From the NCBI GenBank assembly GCA_011390275.1, contig JAABST010000010.1, positions 1 to 64,000 of the forward strand: a stretch of DNA of 64,000 bases, written 5' to 3'. Positions 19,985 through 29,439 of this stretch are shown here, one piece after another; the stretch's first letter is position 1, and each line of letters begins with the position of its first letter. The notes beneath the pieces were generated by a model. The model was given only the letters and a program-made list of their open reading frames with translations, searched no databases and was not told the DNA's origin. The DNA is from Geitlerinema sp. S16 (GTDB lineage Bacteria > Cyanobacteriota > Cyanobacteriia > Cyanobacteriales > Geitlerinemataceae). A program made the position numbers and the translations under genes.

Positions 19985-20093
19985 GAGATGACGAGGAGAT
20001 TGCTAGGGCTGATTGCGATCGTGATTATCTCGATCGCAGCGCCGTGCGACCCTAAAGTAATCGCGATATCCCGACAACAATACCGATAACACC

Positions 20094-20804
20094 GTGACTG
20101 AACCGACGAACTCGACGGCTTCCACTCCCAACAACCGTGACGATATTCGCGCCCTACGCGATCGCGCCCTGGCAGACAATCGCCCTGCCGACTGGTTTGA
20201 TCCGCTCTACGTCGCCGCCGATGGCGATCAAAACCAAATTCCCTGGGCGCTGGAAGGCGCTCATCCAGCCCTCAAATCCTGGATCTCCGAACGATCCCTC
20301 ACCGATATTTTTCAGATCCCCAAAGCAAAAGCCCTCGTCATTGGCTGCGGTCTGGGTGATGATGCCGAAGCGATCGCCCAGATTGGATTTCAGGTCACGG
20401 CGTTTGATGTTTCGCCCTGCGCGGTTGGCTGGTGTCAAGAACGGTTTGAACGATCGCAGGTCAACTACTGTACCGCCAACTTGCTAAATCTCGACCCCCA
20501 TTGGTACGGTCGCTTTGATTTGGTGTTTGAGTGTCGGACGCTGCAAGCTCTGCCGCTATCGGTGCGCGATCGGGCGATCGACGCCGTTGTCGCTCCCGTC
20601 GCCCCCGGTGGTCGTCTCGTCGTGGTCACCCACACACGCCCAACCGAAGCTGAACCCGATGGCCCCCCCTGGCCGCTTTCTCCGGCAGAACTCGATCGCT
20701 TCACCCAACAGCACCCCCTCGAACTAGCTTGGGAACGTGAGTTGGCATCGCCCGAAGGGTCGCCGCGTCGTTGTTTGGAGTTTGTCCGAAGCGGTTCGTC
20801 CTAA
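20094..20804 (+). CDS. Class I SAM-dependent methyltransferase (TPMT-like)
   Basis: 236 residues from a GTG at 20094. SAM-binding motif I is ALVIGCGLGDDAEAIA (about 79-94), followed by VTAFDVSPCAVGWCQERF with the acidic residue that holds the ribose. The motif IV-like strand is YGRFDLVFECRTLQAL. This resembles the thiol/thiopurine methyltransferase-like group, which modifies small molecules; the substrate is not evident. It stands alone, convergent with the decarboxylase gene across a hairpin. Confidence 0.85.
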   Translation: MTEPTNSTASTPNNRDDIRALRDRALADNRPADWFDPLYVAADGDQNQIPWALEGAHPALKSWISERSLTDIFQIPKAKALVIGCGLGDDAEAIAQIGFQVTAFDVSPCAVGWCQERFERSQVNYCTANLLNLDPHWYGRFDLVFECRTLQALPLSVRDRAIDAVVAPVAPGGRLVVVTHTRPTEAEPDGPPWPLSPAELDRFTQQHPLELAWERELASPEGSPRRCLEFVRSGSS

Positions 20805-20843
20805 GTCGGCCAAGACCAGACATCGTGAATATACTTTGACCTC

Positions 20844-20876
20844 AGACCTTTGAGGTGTCCAAAACCTCAAAGGTCT
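20844..20876. terminator. Hairpin between convergent genes
   Basis: Perfect 13-bp stem AGACCTTTGAGGT/ACCTCAAAGGTCT with a 7-base loop. It has no clear U-tract. The same arm sequence recurs at 60082-60097, so this is a dispersed palindrome that may also end transcription. Confidence 0.6.
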
Positions 20877-20924
20877 CGCTTCCATGACGCTCCGATGAAT
20901 CGGTGTTGCAGGTTGAGCTTGCTT

Positions 20925-22562
20925 CTACATCGGGCAGCTTAGATCGCCGGATTTTTGCGAAAAGCGGGCATTCTCGCGATAGTCGATCGGGCAATCGATC
21001 ACCGCCGGAACATCCTGCGCCATTGCCTCTTTCAGCGTCGGGATAAACTCCTCCGTTGTACTGATGCGATATCCTTTTAACCCCATACTTTCCGCAAGTT
21101 TGACAAAATCGGGATTGGTGAACTTAATAAACGAAGCGCGACCGTGTTGGGCTTCCTGTTTCCACTCGATCAGACCGTAGCCACCATCGTGGAAAATGAT
21201 CGTCACAAACGGGGTTTTCGTTCGCAGCGCCGTTTCCAGCTCCTGACAGTTCATCATGAAGCCACCATCACCGGTCACCGCGACGATATTACGATCGGGA
21301 TAGACCAACTTCGCCGCCACCGCGCCGGGAATCGCAATCCCCATCGCCGCAAACCCGTTGGAAATCAGGCAGGTATTCGGGCGTTCGCAGTGGTAGTGCC
21401 GCGCCATCCACATTTTGTGTGCGCCAACGTCGGAAATGGCGATATCGTCGGGGCCCATCACTTGCCGCAGATCGTAGATCAGCTTTTGGGGCTTGATCGG
21501 AAATTCGGTGTCGTTGGCGTATTGTTCGTAGTCGGCGCGAATGTCTTCCCGCAGGGCGATCGCGTGGGGCGGCTCCTTGTGGCTGCGATCGCTACGGCGC
21601 AGGATTTCATTGAGCGCATCGGTCATGTTGCCGATGACTTCCACCTGGGGAATGTAGCTGCTGTCGATTTCCGCGCCGGTGGTGTTGATGTGAATAATCG
21701 GAATCTTACCTTCGGGGTTCCATTTCTTCGGCGAATACTCCACCAGGTCATAGCCGACGCAAATCACCAGATCGGTGTTATCAAACCCGCAGCTAATATA
21801 GTCGCGCTGCTGGAGGCCGATCGTCCAGAGCGACAGCGGATGCGTATAGGGAATCACGCCCTTACCCATGAAGGTATTGACCACCGGGATATTGAGCCGC
21901 GTGGCGAACTCCGTTAGGGCATCGCTGGAGTTGTCGCGAATCGCGCCGTTGCCGACGAGCAGGATCGGATTGGTGGCACGGGAAATGGCGGTGGCGGCGT
22001 CGTTGAGGCTAGCGTAGGAGGCGTATTGCGTTTCCTTGGTGTTGATGGTGAGGGCTTCACCATCAGCGGGCATCGCGGCGATGTTTTCGGGTAGATCGAT
22101 GTGTACCGCGCCCGGTTTTTCCTGCTGGGCTTGCTTGAAGGCTTTGCGCACCACTTCCGGCACGATGCTCGGACGAACGATTTGTTTATTCCATTTCGTC
22201 ACCGGGGCAAACATTGCCACCAGGTCAAGATACTGGTGCGACTCGATGTGCATCCGATCGGTGCCGACCTGACCGGTGATCGCCACCAGGGGCGCACCGT
22301 CGAGATTCGCATCGGCAACACCGGTCATGAGGTTGGTTGCGCCGGGGCCGAGGGTCGAAAGACAGACGCCCGCTTTTCCTGTCAAACGTCCGTACACATC
22401 GGCCATAAATGCGGCGCCCTGTTCATGGCGCGTCGTGATGAATTCGATCGGCGAGTTGCGTAGGGCTTCGAGAACTTGGAGATTTTCTTCGCCAGGAAGA
22501 CCAAAGATATACTTAACGCCTTCATTTTCGAGGCATTTGACGAGGAGTTCTGCGGTATTCAT
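20925..22562 (-). CDS. ThDP enzyme, probable 2-oxoglutarate decarboxylase (acetolactate-synthase-like)
   Basis: 545 residues from the ATG at 22562, preceded by GGAGG; the open frame extends upstream only through repeat DNA. It has the three domains of thiamine-diphosphate decarboxylases: an N-terminal PYR domain with the catalytic Glu in TTRHEQGAAFMADVYGR, a central domain, and a C-terminal PP domain with GDGGFMMNCQELETA binding the diphosphate and Mg. Automatic annotation would call it acetolactate synthase large subunit. Established work in Synechococcus PCC 7002 showed that such a gene next to a succinic semialdehyde dehydrogenase encodes 2-oxoglutarate decarboxylase. The same neighbour lies 212 bases upstream here. 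The assignment rests on that context. Confidence 0.82.
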   Translation of the reverse strand: MNTAELLVKCLENEGVKYIFGLPGEENLQVLEALRNSPIEFITTRHEQGAAFMADVYGRLTGKAGVCLSTLGPGATNLMTGVADANLDGAPLVAITGQVGTDRMHIESHQYLDLVAMFAPVTKWNKQIVRPSIVPEVVRKAFKQAQQEKPGAVHIDLPENIAAMPADGEALTINTKETQYASYASLNDAATAISRATNPILLVGNGAIRDNSSDALTEFATRLNIPVVNTFMGKGVIPYTHPLSLWTIGLQQRDYISCGFDNTDLVICVGYDLVEYSPKKWNPEGKIPIIHINTTGAEIDSSYIPQVEVIGNMTDALNEILRRSDRSHKEPPHAIALREDIRADYEQYANDTEFPIKPQKLIYDLRQVMGPDDIAISDVGAHKMWMARHYHCERPNTCLISNGFAAMGIAIPGAVAAKLVYPDRNIVAVTGDGGFMMNCQELETALRTKTPFVTIIFHDGGYGLIEWKQEAQHGRASFIKFTNPDFVKLAESMGLKGYRISTTEEFIPTLKEAMAQDVPAVIDCPIDYRENARFSQKSGDLSCPM

Positions 22563-22632
22563 GCGATAAACCTCCAAGCGGAGATTGAGTTGAGGGGTGG
22601 GAGCGAGAAGTGAGGAGCGAGAAACGAGTCTT

Positions 22633-22737
22633 GTAGGGTGGGCAATGCCCACCATCAGCCGGTGTGGAATCGTATCGATCGCGCATTCGACGATCAGATT
22701 GCGGTGGCGGAATACGGTGGGCGATGCCCACCCTACG
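22633..22737. repeat. Inverted pair of GGTGGGC palindromes
   Basis: GTAGGGTGGGCAATGCCCACC (about 22633-22653) and GGTGGGCGATGCCCACCCTAC (22717-22737) face each other across about 63 bases. They are each palindromic and are also complementary to one another. They sit between the SSADH and decarboxylase genes, possibly in the mRNA between them. Confidence 0.8.
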
Positions 22738-22774
22738 TACAAACTACGAACGAGGACGGATCAGAGGATTAATC

Positions 22775-24142
22775 TTAGTCTCCGATCCATACTGTTTTTA
22801 TGTTGACAAATTCGTGAATTCCTTGCCGAGCCAGTTCGCGACCATAGCCGGATTTTTTGATACCGCCGAAGGGGAGGCGCGGGTCGGATTTGACCATCCC
22901 GTTGACAAAAACGGCTCCGGCGTCGAGTTGATCGATCGCCTGTTTTTGTTCGACGTCGATCATCGTCCAGGCCGATGCACCCAGCCCAAACACCGTGCTA
23001 TTGGCGAGATCGATCGCCGCTTCGAGATTGGGAACCCGGAACGTTAATGCCACGGGGCCAAAGAATTCTTCGCTGTAGGCAGCACAACCGGGGGGGAGAT
23101 CAGTCAGAATTGTTGGCGCAAAATAGTTGCCGGGGCGATCGAGCCGTGAACCACCGATCGCCGCTTTGGCTCCTGCGGCAAGACAGGCTTGCACTTGGCG
23201 ATCAATATCCTCCAAGATCGTGGGCGTCGCGAGGGGGCCAATATCAGTGGTGGGATCTTTCGGATCGCCAATGGTTAAGGCGGCGAATTTTTCCGTCAGT
23301 TTGGCGAGGAATTCATCGGCGATCGTCTCGTGCAAAATAAACCGCTTGGCAGCGATGCAGGATTGACCGGTGTTGAGCAGCCGCGCGATCACGGCGACAC
23401 TGGCCGCTTTTTCCAGATCAGCGCTGGGCATGACGATAAACGGATCGCTGCCACCAAGTTCCAACACCGTGGGCTTGATGCACTCGCCCGCGATCGATCC
23501 CAGGCTCGCCCCCGCGTGTTCGCTACCCGTGAGTGCCGCTGCTTTGACGCGATCGTCGCGCACCACATCCGCCACCTGACTCGCACCAATCAGCAATGTT
23601 TGAAATGCCCCCATGGGAAATCCGGCCTCCAGCAAAATCGATTCGATCGCCAGGGCGCACTGCGGCACATTCGAGGCGTGCTTGAGTAAGCCCACATTGC
23701 CCGCCATCAGCGCCGGAGCCGCGAAGCGAAACACCTGCCACAGCGGGAAATTCCACGGCATGACGGCCAAGACAATCCCGAGGGGCTGGTAGGCCACGTA
23801 GCTAAATTTAGCGTCAGTGTCCACGGGCTGATCGGCCAGAAACTCCGGCGCATTATCGGCGTAGTATCGGCAGACGCTCGTACACTTTCGCACCTCGCTG
23901 ATCGCCTCTTTGATCGGTTTGCCCATTTCTAGGGTGATGATCGCCCCGAGTCGTTCGGCGTCGCGTTCGAGGATATCGGCGGCGTTATGGAGCCAGCGGG
24001 TGCGTTGAACCAGCAGCGTACGGCGGTAGGCGAGAAAAGCTCGATCGGCGCGATCGAGCTTTTCGGTGATTTCAGCGTCCGTAAGTGCGGTAAATGTTGC
24101 GACGGTTTCGCCCGTTGCCGGATTGATGGTTGCGATCGCCAT
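22775..24142 (-). CDS. Succinic semialdehyde dehydrogenase
   Basis: 455 residues, aldehyde dehydrogenase superfamily. It oxidises succinic semialdehyde to succinate with NAD(P). Key residues are visible: VMPWNFPLW (oxyanion Asn), [10 protein letters not shown] with the general-base Glu at about 227, and [12 protein letters not shown] with the catalytic Cys at about 261. The C-terminal motif [11 protein letters not shown] is also present. With the adjacent decarboxylase it converts 2-oxoglutarate to succinate, closing the TCA cycle without 2-oxoglutarate dehydrogenase. The gene order (SSADH first, decarboxylase second, same strand) suggests an operon, although the 212-base gap contains palindromes. 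GABA-shunt use is a possible second role. Confidence 0.9.
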   Translation of the reverse strand: MAIATINPATGETVATFTALTDAEITEKLDRADRAFLAYRRTLLVQRTRWLHNAADILERDAERLGAIITLEMGKPIKEAISEVRKCTSVCRYYADNAPEFLADQPVDTDAKFSYVAYQPLGIVLAVMPWNFPLWQVFRFAAPALMAGNVGLLKHASNVPQCALAIESILLEAGFPMGAFQTLLIGASQVADVVRDDRVKAAALTGSEHAGASLGSIAGECIKPTVLELGGSDPFIVMPSADLEKAASVAVIARLLNTGQSCIAAKRFILHETIADEFLAKLTEKFAALTIGDPKDPTTDIGPLATPTILEDIDRQVQACLAAGAKAAIGGSRLDRPGNYFAPTILTDLPPGCAAYSEEFFGPVALTFRVPNLEAAIDLANSTVFGLGASAWTMIDVEQKQAIDQLDAGAVFVNGMVKSDPRLPFGGIKKSGYGRELARQGIHEFVNIKTVWIGD

Positions 24143-24190
24143 TAGCTCAACTCTCCCAATTCAAAAAATTTATGATCCGGTGGAGACTTA

Positions 24191-24314
24191 GGGCGTGTCA
24201 TCAATTAATCGTGGAACCCTTATCGGGTAGATTGTTGAACGCTCGATTCAACAAAAAGATAGGGGCTGAAACTCTTACTGGGTAAGCGCTAGAAATTTAA
24301 TTGATGACAGCCCC
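24191..24314. mobile_element. MITE copy 1 (TA target duplication)
   Basis: 124 bases with terminal inverted repeats GGGCGTGTCATCAATTA / TAATTGATGACAGCCCC, flanked by TA on both sides. It is inserted in the region upstream of SSADH, in reverse orientation relative to copies 2 and 3. There is no coding capacity. The ends and the TA duplication suggest mobilisation by an IS5-family-type transposase, which is inferred. Confidence 0.88.
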
Positions 24315-24561
24315 TAAGATCGCATCGTCCCGGAATCTTGAAACGATGTGTTCTTCGAGTCTGACACAGACGTTCTGACAGCATGGATCTATACCTTTTC
24401 ATTGTCGAACTCTGGTTTCGCCCTCGGGGTCGCGTGTAACAAAAATCAATGTAAGTTTTGTCGAGATATTTATATAAGTTTTTATTATTTTACTTTCGTA
24501 TTCTAATCAGTTTAAGATATGAGCAACGAGAACACCTCTCTCGAAACCGAGAGCTAAAACG
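24315..24561. promoter_or_regulatory. Leader of the CP12-like gene
   Basis: About 250 bases with a markedly AT-rich block at about 24465-24520 ahead of the ATG at 24562. It probably holds the promoter and 5' UTR; no specific binding site was recognised. Confidence 0.35.
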
Positions 24562-24897
24562 ATGTCTATCACTCGCATCTTTTCCCAGCCATCGACGACT
24601 GCAATCATGACCGCCACCGCTGCAAGCGTCGCAAACACCGCAAACGTCGAAGCGGCTCCTCGTCGTGCCATCACTCGCAGCCGCTCGATCGACACCGAGC
24701 TACGCGCTTCACGTGAGCACGCCCGCCGTTTGACTGCGCTGTACGGCCCGTGTACGCCCGCCACCGCTGCGGCCTGGGATGCCGTGGAGGAAATTTTAGC
24801 GATGAAGGCCAATCAACGTGTTGAGCGTCTCACCGCGTTTCAAATCTACTGCCAAGAAAATCCCAGCGCTCCGGAAGCCCGCATCTATGACGTGTAG
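24562..24897 (+). CDS. CP12-like protein lacking the canonical cysteine pairs
   Basis: 111 residues. CP12 is a small redox switch that binds GAPDH and PRK in the Calvin cycle. The signature AWDAVEE is at 71-77, and the C-terminal segment YCQENPSAPEARIYD (96-110) matches the GAPDH-binding tail. In canonical CP12 two cysteines flank the eight residues of that loop; here the first is Cys97, but the second is Ala106. At the N-terminal side only Cys64 is present, six residues from AWD instead of directly before it. Neither regulatory disulfide can therefore form in the normal way. The first about 45 residues are Ala/Thr/Arg-rich. CP12 variants of unknown role are known in cyanobacteria; this one may bind targets without redox control. 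Confidence 0.8.
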   Translation: MSITRIFSQPSTTAIMTATAASVANTANVEAAPRRAITRSRSIDTELRASREHARRLTALYGPCTPATAAAWDAVEEILAMKANQRVERLTAFQIYCQENPSAPEARIYDV

Positions 24898-25098
24898 GCG
24901 ATGCCTACCGATTGATACGGACTTGAACATCTGGAACCTCAACACGACGGATTGGGCTTTCGCAATCCAAACCCTGGCTAAAGCTCAATCCTCCAATCCA
25001 TCCAATCTTTTCCATCCAATCTTTAGGGGATCGCGATCGCGATCCCCGTCTCGCGTTTGTTACTATCAGGAAATCCCCCCACGCGACCTCCTGAGTTC

Positions 25099-25623
25099 AT
25101 GCGCCTTTCCCACCTTCGTCGCCACCTCGCCGCCAACCCGCTAGCCGGTCTCGGACACGCCGCGATCGCCCTCTCGATCGCCGCCACCACGATCAGCCAC
25201 GCCCAAACTGCCACCGCCCAAGCCGCCTACGGTAGCTACGTCGGCGTCGGAACCAGCATTGGCTTTGGCGACGAAACCGAAGTCGCGGGAGTCGTGGCCT
25301 TTCGCTACAACATTCTCGAACTCCCGATCTCCCTACGCGCCCAAGCGTTTATTGGCGATGGTTTCGCCTTTGCGCCCACCGTCTCTTACGATATCCCGCT
25401 CAACTGGCAAACCGATATCTACGTCGGTGCGGGCGTTTCTTTTGCGGGCGATGATTCTGTCCTCGGCGATCAGACCGCCTTTGCTATTCAGTCCGGTATC
25501 GATCACATGCTGTCTGATAATAATCTTGCCGTTTTCGGTAACGCGATCGTTGCGTTTGATGCGTTCCGCGATCGCAATGCGGCTGCCGTCTCGCTCCAAG
25601 GCGGTGTCGGCCTACAGTTTTAG
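25099..25623 (+). CDS. Predicted small outer-membrane beta-barrel protein
   Basis: 174 residues from the ATG at 25099 (MRLSHLRRHL). The N-terminus has basic residues and then a hydrophobic stretch LGHAAIALSIAATTISHAQTATAQA, a signal peptide. The mature part is a series of alternating amphipathic strands (YVGVGTSIGF, VAGVVAFRYNI, LRAQAFIGDGF, TDIYVGAGVSFAG) and ends in GGVGLQF, with the terminal Phe typical of BAM-assembled proteins. The size suits an eight-stranded barrel of the OmpA/OmpW kind. Function unknown. Confidence 0.75.
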   Translation: MRLSHLRRHLAANPLAGLGHAAIALSIAATTISHAQTATAQAAYGSYVGVGTSIGFGDETEVAGVVAFRYNILELPISLRAQAFIGDGFAFAPTVSYDIPLNWQTDIYVGAGVSFAGDDSVLGDQTAFAIQSGIDHMLSDNNLAVFGNAIVAFDAFRDRNAAAVSLQGGVGLQF

Positions 25624-25694
25624 AGGGTCACGATCAGAAAGGGTCACAACTTTAGAGGGTCACGATCGCGACTCTGGCTCAGGGGCATTAGTCG

Positions 25695-25746
25695 GAATCG
25701 CCACCGAATCGCCACAAAATCGCCACAAAATCGCCACAAAATCACT
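25695..25746. repeat. Short tandem repeat
   Basis: About four units of AATCGCCACAA(A) in a row. It is preceded by two copies of AGAGGGTCACGATC (about 25623 and 25654). The tract lies between convergent genes. Confidence 0.8.
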
Positions 25747-25984
25747 AGCTTAAGAGCGTCGAGACCTCGTTACAGATGCGTATCTTGCCACGGCTAATGG
25801 ATCGCAGCAGCCGATCGATCGCTCGGCGTTCCTCTTCTGTTAGGGATGGGTCAAGAATTGCGGCTTGGAGACCGTGGCGGTCAGCAAGAGATAGTGTACC
25901 TGTGGTCTGAGCGGCGACGAGGATTTCACCCAGTGCGCCGGGTAAAAGTAGTGGAGAATCGGGGACAGACATCACGGTTGCCAT
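25745..25984 (-). CDS. Conserved small cyanobacterial protein
   Basis: 79 residues from the ATG at 25984 (MATVMSV); starts at 26017 or 25972 are also possible. The core LPGALGEILVAAQTTGTLSLADRHGLQAAILD, followed by LTEEERRAIDRLLRSISRGKI, is a pattern I recognise from small uncharacterised cyanobacterial proteins. It is all-helical, with no signal peptide and no metal motif. Function unknown. Confidence 0.7.
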   Translation of the reverse strand: MATVMSVPDSPLLLPGALGEILVAAQTTGTLSLADRHGLQAAILDPSLTEEERRAIDRLLRSISRGKIRICNEVSTLLS

Positions 25985-26139
25985 GTGAGCCGGTTGATGT
26001 GAAAGAAGTTCAACCACCTTTTAGTTTCGATGATATTGTTTGACTCCTCCGTGATTTTTTCGATGATTTCCTGTGTGATTGATCACATTTTTTCTTGATC
26101 GTGATCATGGCTCGATTCTGATCTCTACTGATCATCGTG

Positions 26140-28026
26140 TCAGCGGCTGTCGCGCGGGCAGACAAATCGCCGATAGTCGTATTCGCGCACATCGGGTCGA
26201 TCGCGCGGATCAACTTCGCAGCCGGTTCCATCCCAGTCGATCGCCGCGCGAAAGTTGAGCGGCCACACTTCGATCGTGGTCGATCGCGCTAGGACGATCT
26301 CGCGTAGGGTGTCGCCAGACGTTGGTGTTTGCGGTGTTTCAGACGCGATCGCGTCGCGATCGGCGTAGCGAGCTAGCAGATAGCGTATGTCACTCGTCTG
26401 CGGGTCATCAAAGCTGAGAGCAGTTTGACCTGTCTCCGCGAGGCGTCCCAACTCCCAGGCGACGCCGATCAGGCGTCCGGTTTGGCCGTGGTGTTTGTGG
26501 CGGGTAGCGAGTAACACCGGCAATTCGGCGCGATCGGCGATCACGTCGGCCATGTGATCGGGGCGATGGTGTTGCAGATAGGTGAGGTCGAACATTGTGG
26601 AGGTTGCGCCGATAAAGCCTGCGATCAGCACGATCGCGATCGGGAAATGCTTGCCCTGCTGCCAAAAGTGACCTAGCCCGATCGCCACCAGTAACACCAG
26701 CGCTGGGAAATAGGGATAGCTAAAGCGAATCGCGAGGGTGAGATCGCTTTGAAACCCAAAGGTTAGGGTCAGGATTGCGGCGAGACCAAACCCGACGAGA
26801 CCCAAAATGATCCATAACGTAATCGAGGTGAGCGGGTCGATGGTGGCGACAGCGGCATAATCACTGAATCGGCGCGACGATCGGGATGACATAATTGCAG
26901 AGATGCCGATCGCCACCCAACACACCAGCGCCACCAATAACGCCAATAACACCAGCCCATTCGCGATCACCCAGCCCAGCGGCAGGCTGAGATCGTCGGT
27001 CGGCAACGCGAAAAACATCGCCGTCAGCCAGCTCAGGAGACGAAAGATCGCATCCCACCCCGGCGTACCGTCGTACACCCAATCCGTCAGAGTATTATCG
27101 CTCAACCCTTGCCACGCGGGAATCCAGACGATCGCGCCGATGATGGTCGGCACGGCTGCCATGATCAGCACGCCCCAGCCGCGCCGCCCCAACCACCGCC
27201 GATCGACGCAGCCCCACCAGCCGATCGCGCTGAATACCGTCGCCGCCTCGATCGCCAGGGTCAGACCAAAAAAGTAATGCGTAGCCATACCGCAGGCGTT
27301 GATGAGTCCCCAGGCGAGGGCAATGGCGTAGGGTTTGGGTCGATCGAGGGGGGACGGGTCGTGTTGAGGTTTGGGGGAGGTTTGGGTGGCGAGGTAACGG
27401 ACGATCGCGATCGTGCAGGCGATCGAGCCGATGACGAAAAGTAGGACGAGGGTGTAGTGTCGGGCTTCGCGGGCAAGGGAAATCGCGAAGGGGGAGACGG
27501 CCATCAATGCTGCTGCGATCTGCGCGATCGCGATCGCGCCAACACTGCGCCCCAAGGCCAGCCGCGCCAATCCAAACATTGCCGGAATGCTCGCCGCTCC
27601 AAGCAGTGCCGGAAGCGATCGCGCCACCCACAGCAGCGCCTCGCGCGACTCCCAACCAAACCCCGCCGCTGGCGACCACAGACGCATCCAGTAATGCGCC
27701 AACAGGAAATAGAGCGGGGGATGGGTACTTTCGGTGCGGAGAAAATGCCAAACATCGCGGGCGCTGCTGCTCGGATCAAACCATAGCGGCGCGGTGAGTT
27801 CCGCCGTCGTGATCAGCCGATCAGTTGGTACATCGAGAAAACCCCGTCCGGCGCTAAAGGCGATCGTGGCGCATTCGTCCGTCCAGGGGGGCAGCGCCGC
27901 GAGATCGATTACCCGAAAGGCCAAACCAATGACCGTCCAGAACGCTAATAACAGTAAGGAAAGTACAGAGTGAGGAAGTTTTGCAAACACATTCACGCGC
28001 ATTAGGGGCGTACGGCTGCACGCCAT
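26140..28026 (-). CDS. GT39/ArnT-like integral membrane glycosyltransferase
   Basis: 628 residues with about ten or more membrane helices. The first external loop has PPWTDECATIAF, with the Asp-Glu pair typical of lipid-phosphate-sugar-dependent glycosyltransferases of the PMT/ArnT clan. It is followed by THPPLYFLLAHYWMRL, the conserved HPPL segment. The soluble C-terminal region (about 515-628) is periplasmic. The enzymes transfer sugars from polyprenyl phosphate to proteins or glycolipids outside the membrane; the acceptor is unknown. Start uncertain between 28026 and 28002. It ends just ahead of the divergent small-protein region; the upstream yvcK-like gene is 27 bases away on the same strand, suggesting co-transcription. 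Confidence 0.8.
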   Translation of the reverse strand: MACSRTPLMRVNVFAKLPHSVLSLLLLAFWTVIGLAFRVIDLAALPPWTDECATIAFSAGRGFLDVPTDRLITTAELTAPLWFDPSSSARDVWHFLRTESTHPPLYFLLAHYWMRLWSPAAGFGWESREALLWVARSLPALLGAASIPAMFGLARLALGRSVGAIAIAQIAAALMAVSPFAISLAREARHYTLVLLFVIGSIACTIAIVRYLATQTSPKPQHDPSPLDRPKPYAIALAWGLINACGMATHYFFGLTLAIEAATVFSAIGWWGCVDRRWLGRRGWGVLIMAAVPTIIGAIVWIPAWQGLSDNTLTDWVYDGTPGWDAIFRLLSWLTAMFFALPTDDLSLPLGWVIANGLVLLALLVALVCWVAIGISAIMSSRSSRRFSDYAAVATIDPLTSITLWIILGLVGFGLAAILTLTFGFQSDLTLAIRFSYPYFPALVLLVAIGLGHFWQQGKHFPIAIVLIAGFIGATSTMFDLTYLQHHRPDHMADVIADRAELPVLLATRHKHHGQTGRLIGVAWELGRLAETGQTALSFDDPQTSDIRYLLARYADRDAIASETPQTPTSGDTLREIVLARSTTIEVWPLNFRAAIDWDGTGCEVDPRDRPDVREYDYRRFVCPRDSR

Positions 28027-28053
28027 AGGATCGTCGATTGGTCGATTGGTTGA

Positions 28054-29439
28054 TTAACGGGCGGGGGAATCTCGCCGTTCCAGTCGAGCATTGCGCTCGT
28101 GATCGTACCAGCGAACGATCAGTCGCCCGAGGCGTTTCGAGTTGTGACGTACTGCACCCGTCAGGCGGTCTTCGGACATGATCGGCGCGGCGACAACGGT
28201 GCGGCCTAACGCGGCGAGTGCGTCGCGATCGATATCGACGGGGTGGGACGAGCGCTGGGCATAGCGAATCAAAGCCATTGCGGATGGGGATCTGCGCTGG
28301 ACGATCACGGTGTCGAATAGGGCGCGATCGCCCACAGCGCGATCAATGGATCGCACATGATCGGCGACGCTATAGCCATCGGTTTCGCCCGGTTCGGTCA
28401 TGATGTTGCAGACGTAGACCTTGAGCGCGGAACTGAGGTCAATGGCTTGGGCGATGTCCGGAACGAGCAGATTTGGAATAATGCTGGTGTAGAGGCTACC
28501 GGGGCCAATGACGATCACGTCCGCCTCGGCGATCGCTTTGAGGACGCGCGGCAACGCGGGGGGATTCGCCGGGGTACAGCCCACGCGCACGATCTGGCCT
28601 CGGGCTTCGGTGATGTTCGATTCACCTTCGATCCGTCTGCCATCTTTGAGATCCGCCCAGAGGGTCACATCCGCTAAGGTGGCCGGAAGCACCTGACCGC
28701 GCACCGCTAGCACTTTGGAACAGGCGGCGATCGATCGTTCAATATCGCCGGTCACCGCTGTCATTGCCGTTAAAAATAAATTCCCGAAACTATGACCGCT
28801 TAAGCCTTCACCCGCCTCGAAGCGATACTGAAACAGCTCCGTAATCAGTTTTTCTTCGTCAGCGAGTGCGGCGATACAGTTCCGAATGTCGCCCGGTGGA
28901 ATGCCGCCAATTTCGCGACGCAGCCGCCCGGACGAGCCGCCATCATCGGCCACGGTGACGATCGCCGTGATATTCGAGCTATAAACCTTAAGCCCTCGCA
29001 GCAGCGTCGAAAGACCCGTCCCACCGCCGATCGCCACAATCTTCGGCCCCCGCAGCAGACGCGATCGATCAATCAGCGCATCCACCAGTTCGCCATCACC
29101 ATCGGGATCGAGCGCATCCTGAATCGACCCCATCGTGCGGATCTGCCCCCACAGCATCAGCCCCAGACCGGTCAAAATCACCACAGGGCCGCTGACGTAG
29201 TTCGGAATCCAGGTGGTGAGATTGAGCAGAACAATTTTGATAAATTCGAGGATGTAGTAAACCGGTGTGAGCTTTGTCCAAATTGCCAGCCCCATACTGA
29301 TCAGCAGCAAACCGGCCAGACTGATCAGCAGCCAGCGCTTGACCGAGAGGCCGGGGGATAGCCACTTCGACCACTGCCGTGCGCGATATAGCGTTCGCGT
29401 GCGGGAGGTATCGAAAGGGGAACGGGTCTCGTGTTTCAT
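28054..29439 (-). CDS. YvcK/CofD-like protein with N-terminal membrane anchor
   Basis: 461 residues. The C-terminal about 320 residues are the YvcK (gluconeogenesis factor, UPF0052) domain: [17 protein letters not shown] at about 133-149, then [26 protein letters not shown] and [13 protein letters not shown]. YvcK binds UDP-sugars and influences carbon flow and cell-wall synthesis. The N-terminal about 115 residues carry two hydrophobic segments ([19 protein letters not shown] and [12 protein letters not shown]), giving the membrane-anchored form common in cyanobacteria. The gene for the glycosyltransferase follows 27 bases downstream on the same strand. Confidence 0.92.
   Translation of the reverse strand: MKHETRSPFDTSRTRTLYRARQWSKWLSPGLSVKRWLLISLAGLLLISMGLAIWTKLTPVYYILEFIKIVLLNLTTWIPNYVSGPVVILTGLGLMLWGQIRTMGSIQDALDPDGDGELVDALIDRSRLLRGPKIVAIGGGTGLSTLLRGLKVYSSNITAIVTVADDGGSSGRLRREIGGIPPGDIRNCIAALADEEKLITELFQYRFEAGEGLSGHSFGNLFLTAMTAVTGDIERSIAACSKVLAVRGQVLPATLADVTLWADLKDGRRIEGESNITEARGQIVRVGCTPANPPALPRVLKAIAEADVIVIGPGSLYTSIIPNLLVPDIAQAIDLSSALKVYVCNIMTEPGETDGYSVADHVRSIDRAVGDRALFDTVIVQRRSPSAMALIRYAQRSSHPVDIDRDALAALGRTVVAAPIMSEDRLTGAVRHNSKRLGRLIVRWYDHERNARLERRDSPAR

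Noticed and set aside
26072..26090. TGTGA-TTGA-TCACA followed by T6, resembling a CRP/NtcA site or terminator
   Set aside because: The spacer is 4 bases instead of 6 for CRP, and the half-sites differ from NtcA (GTA-N8-TAC). The stem is too short for a convincing terminator.
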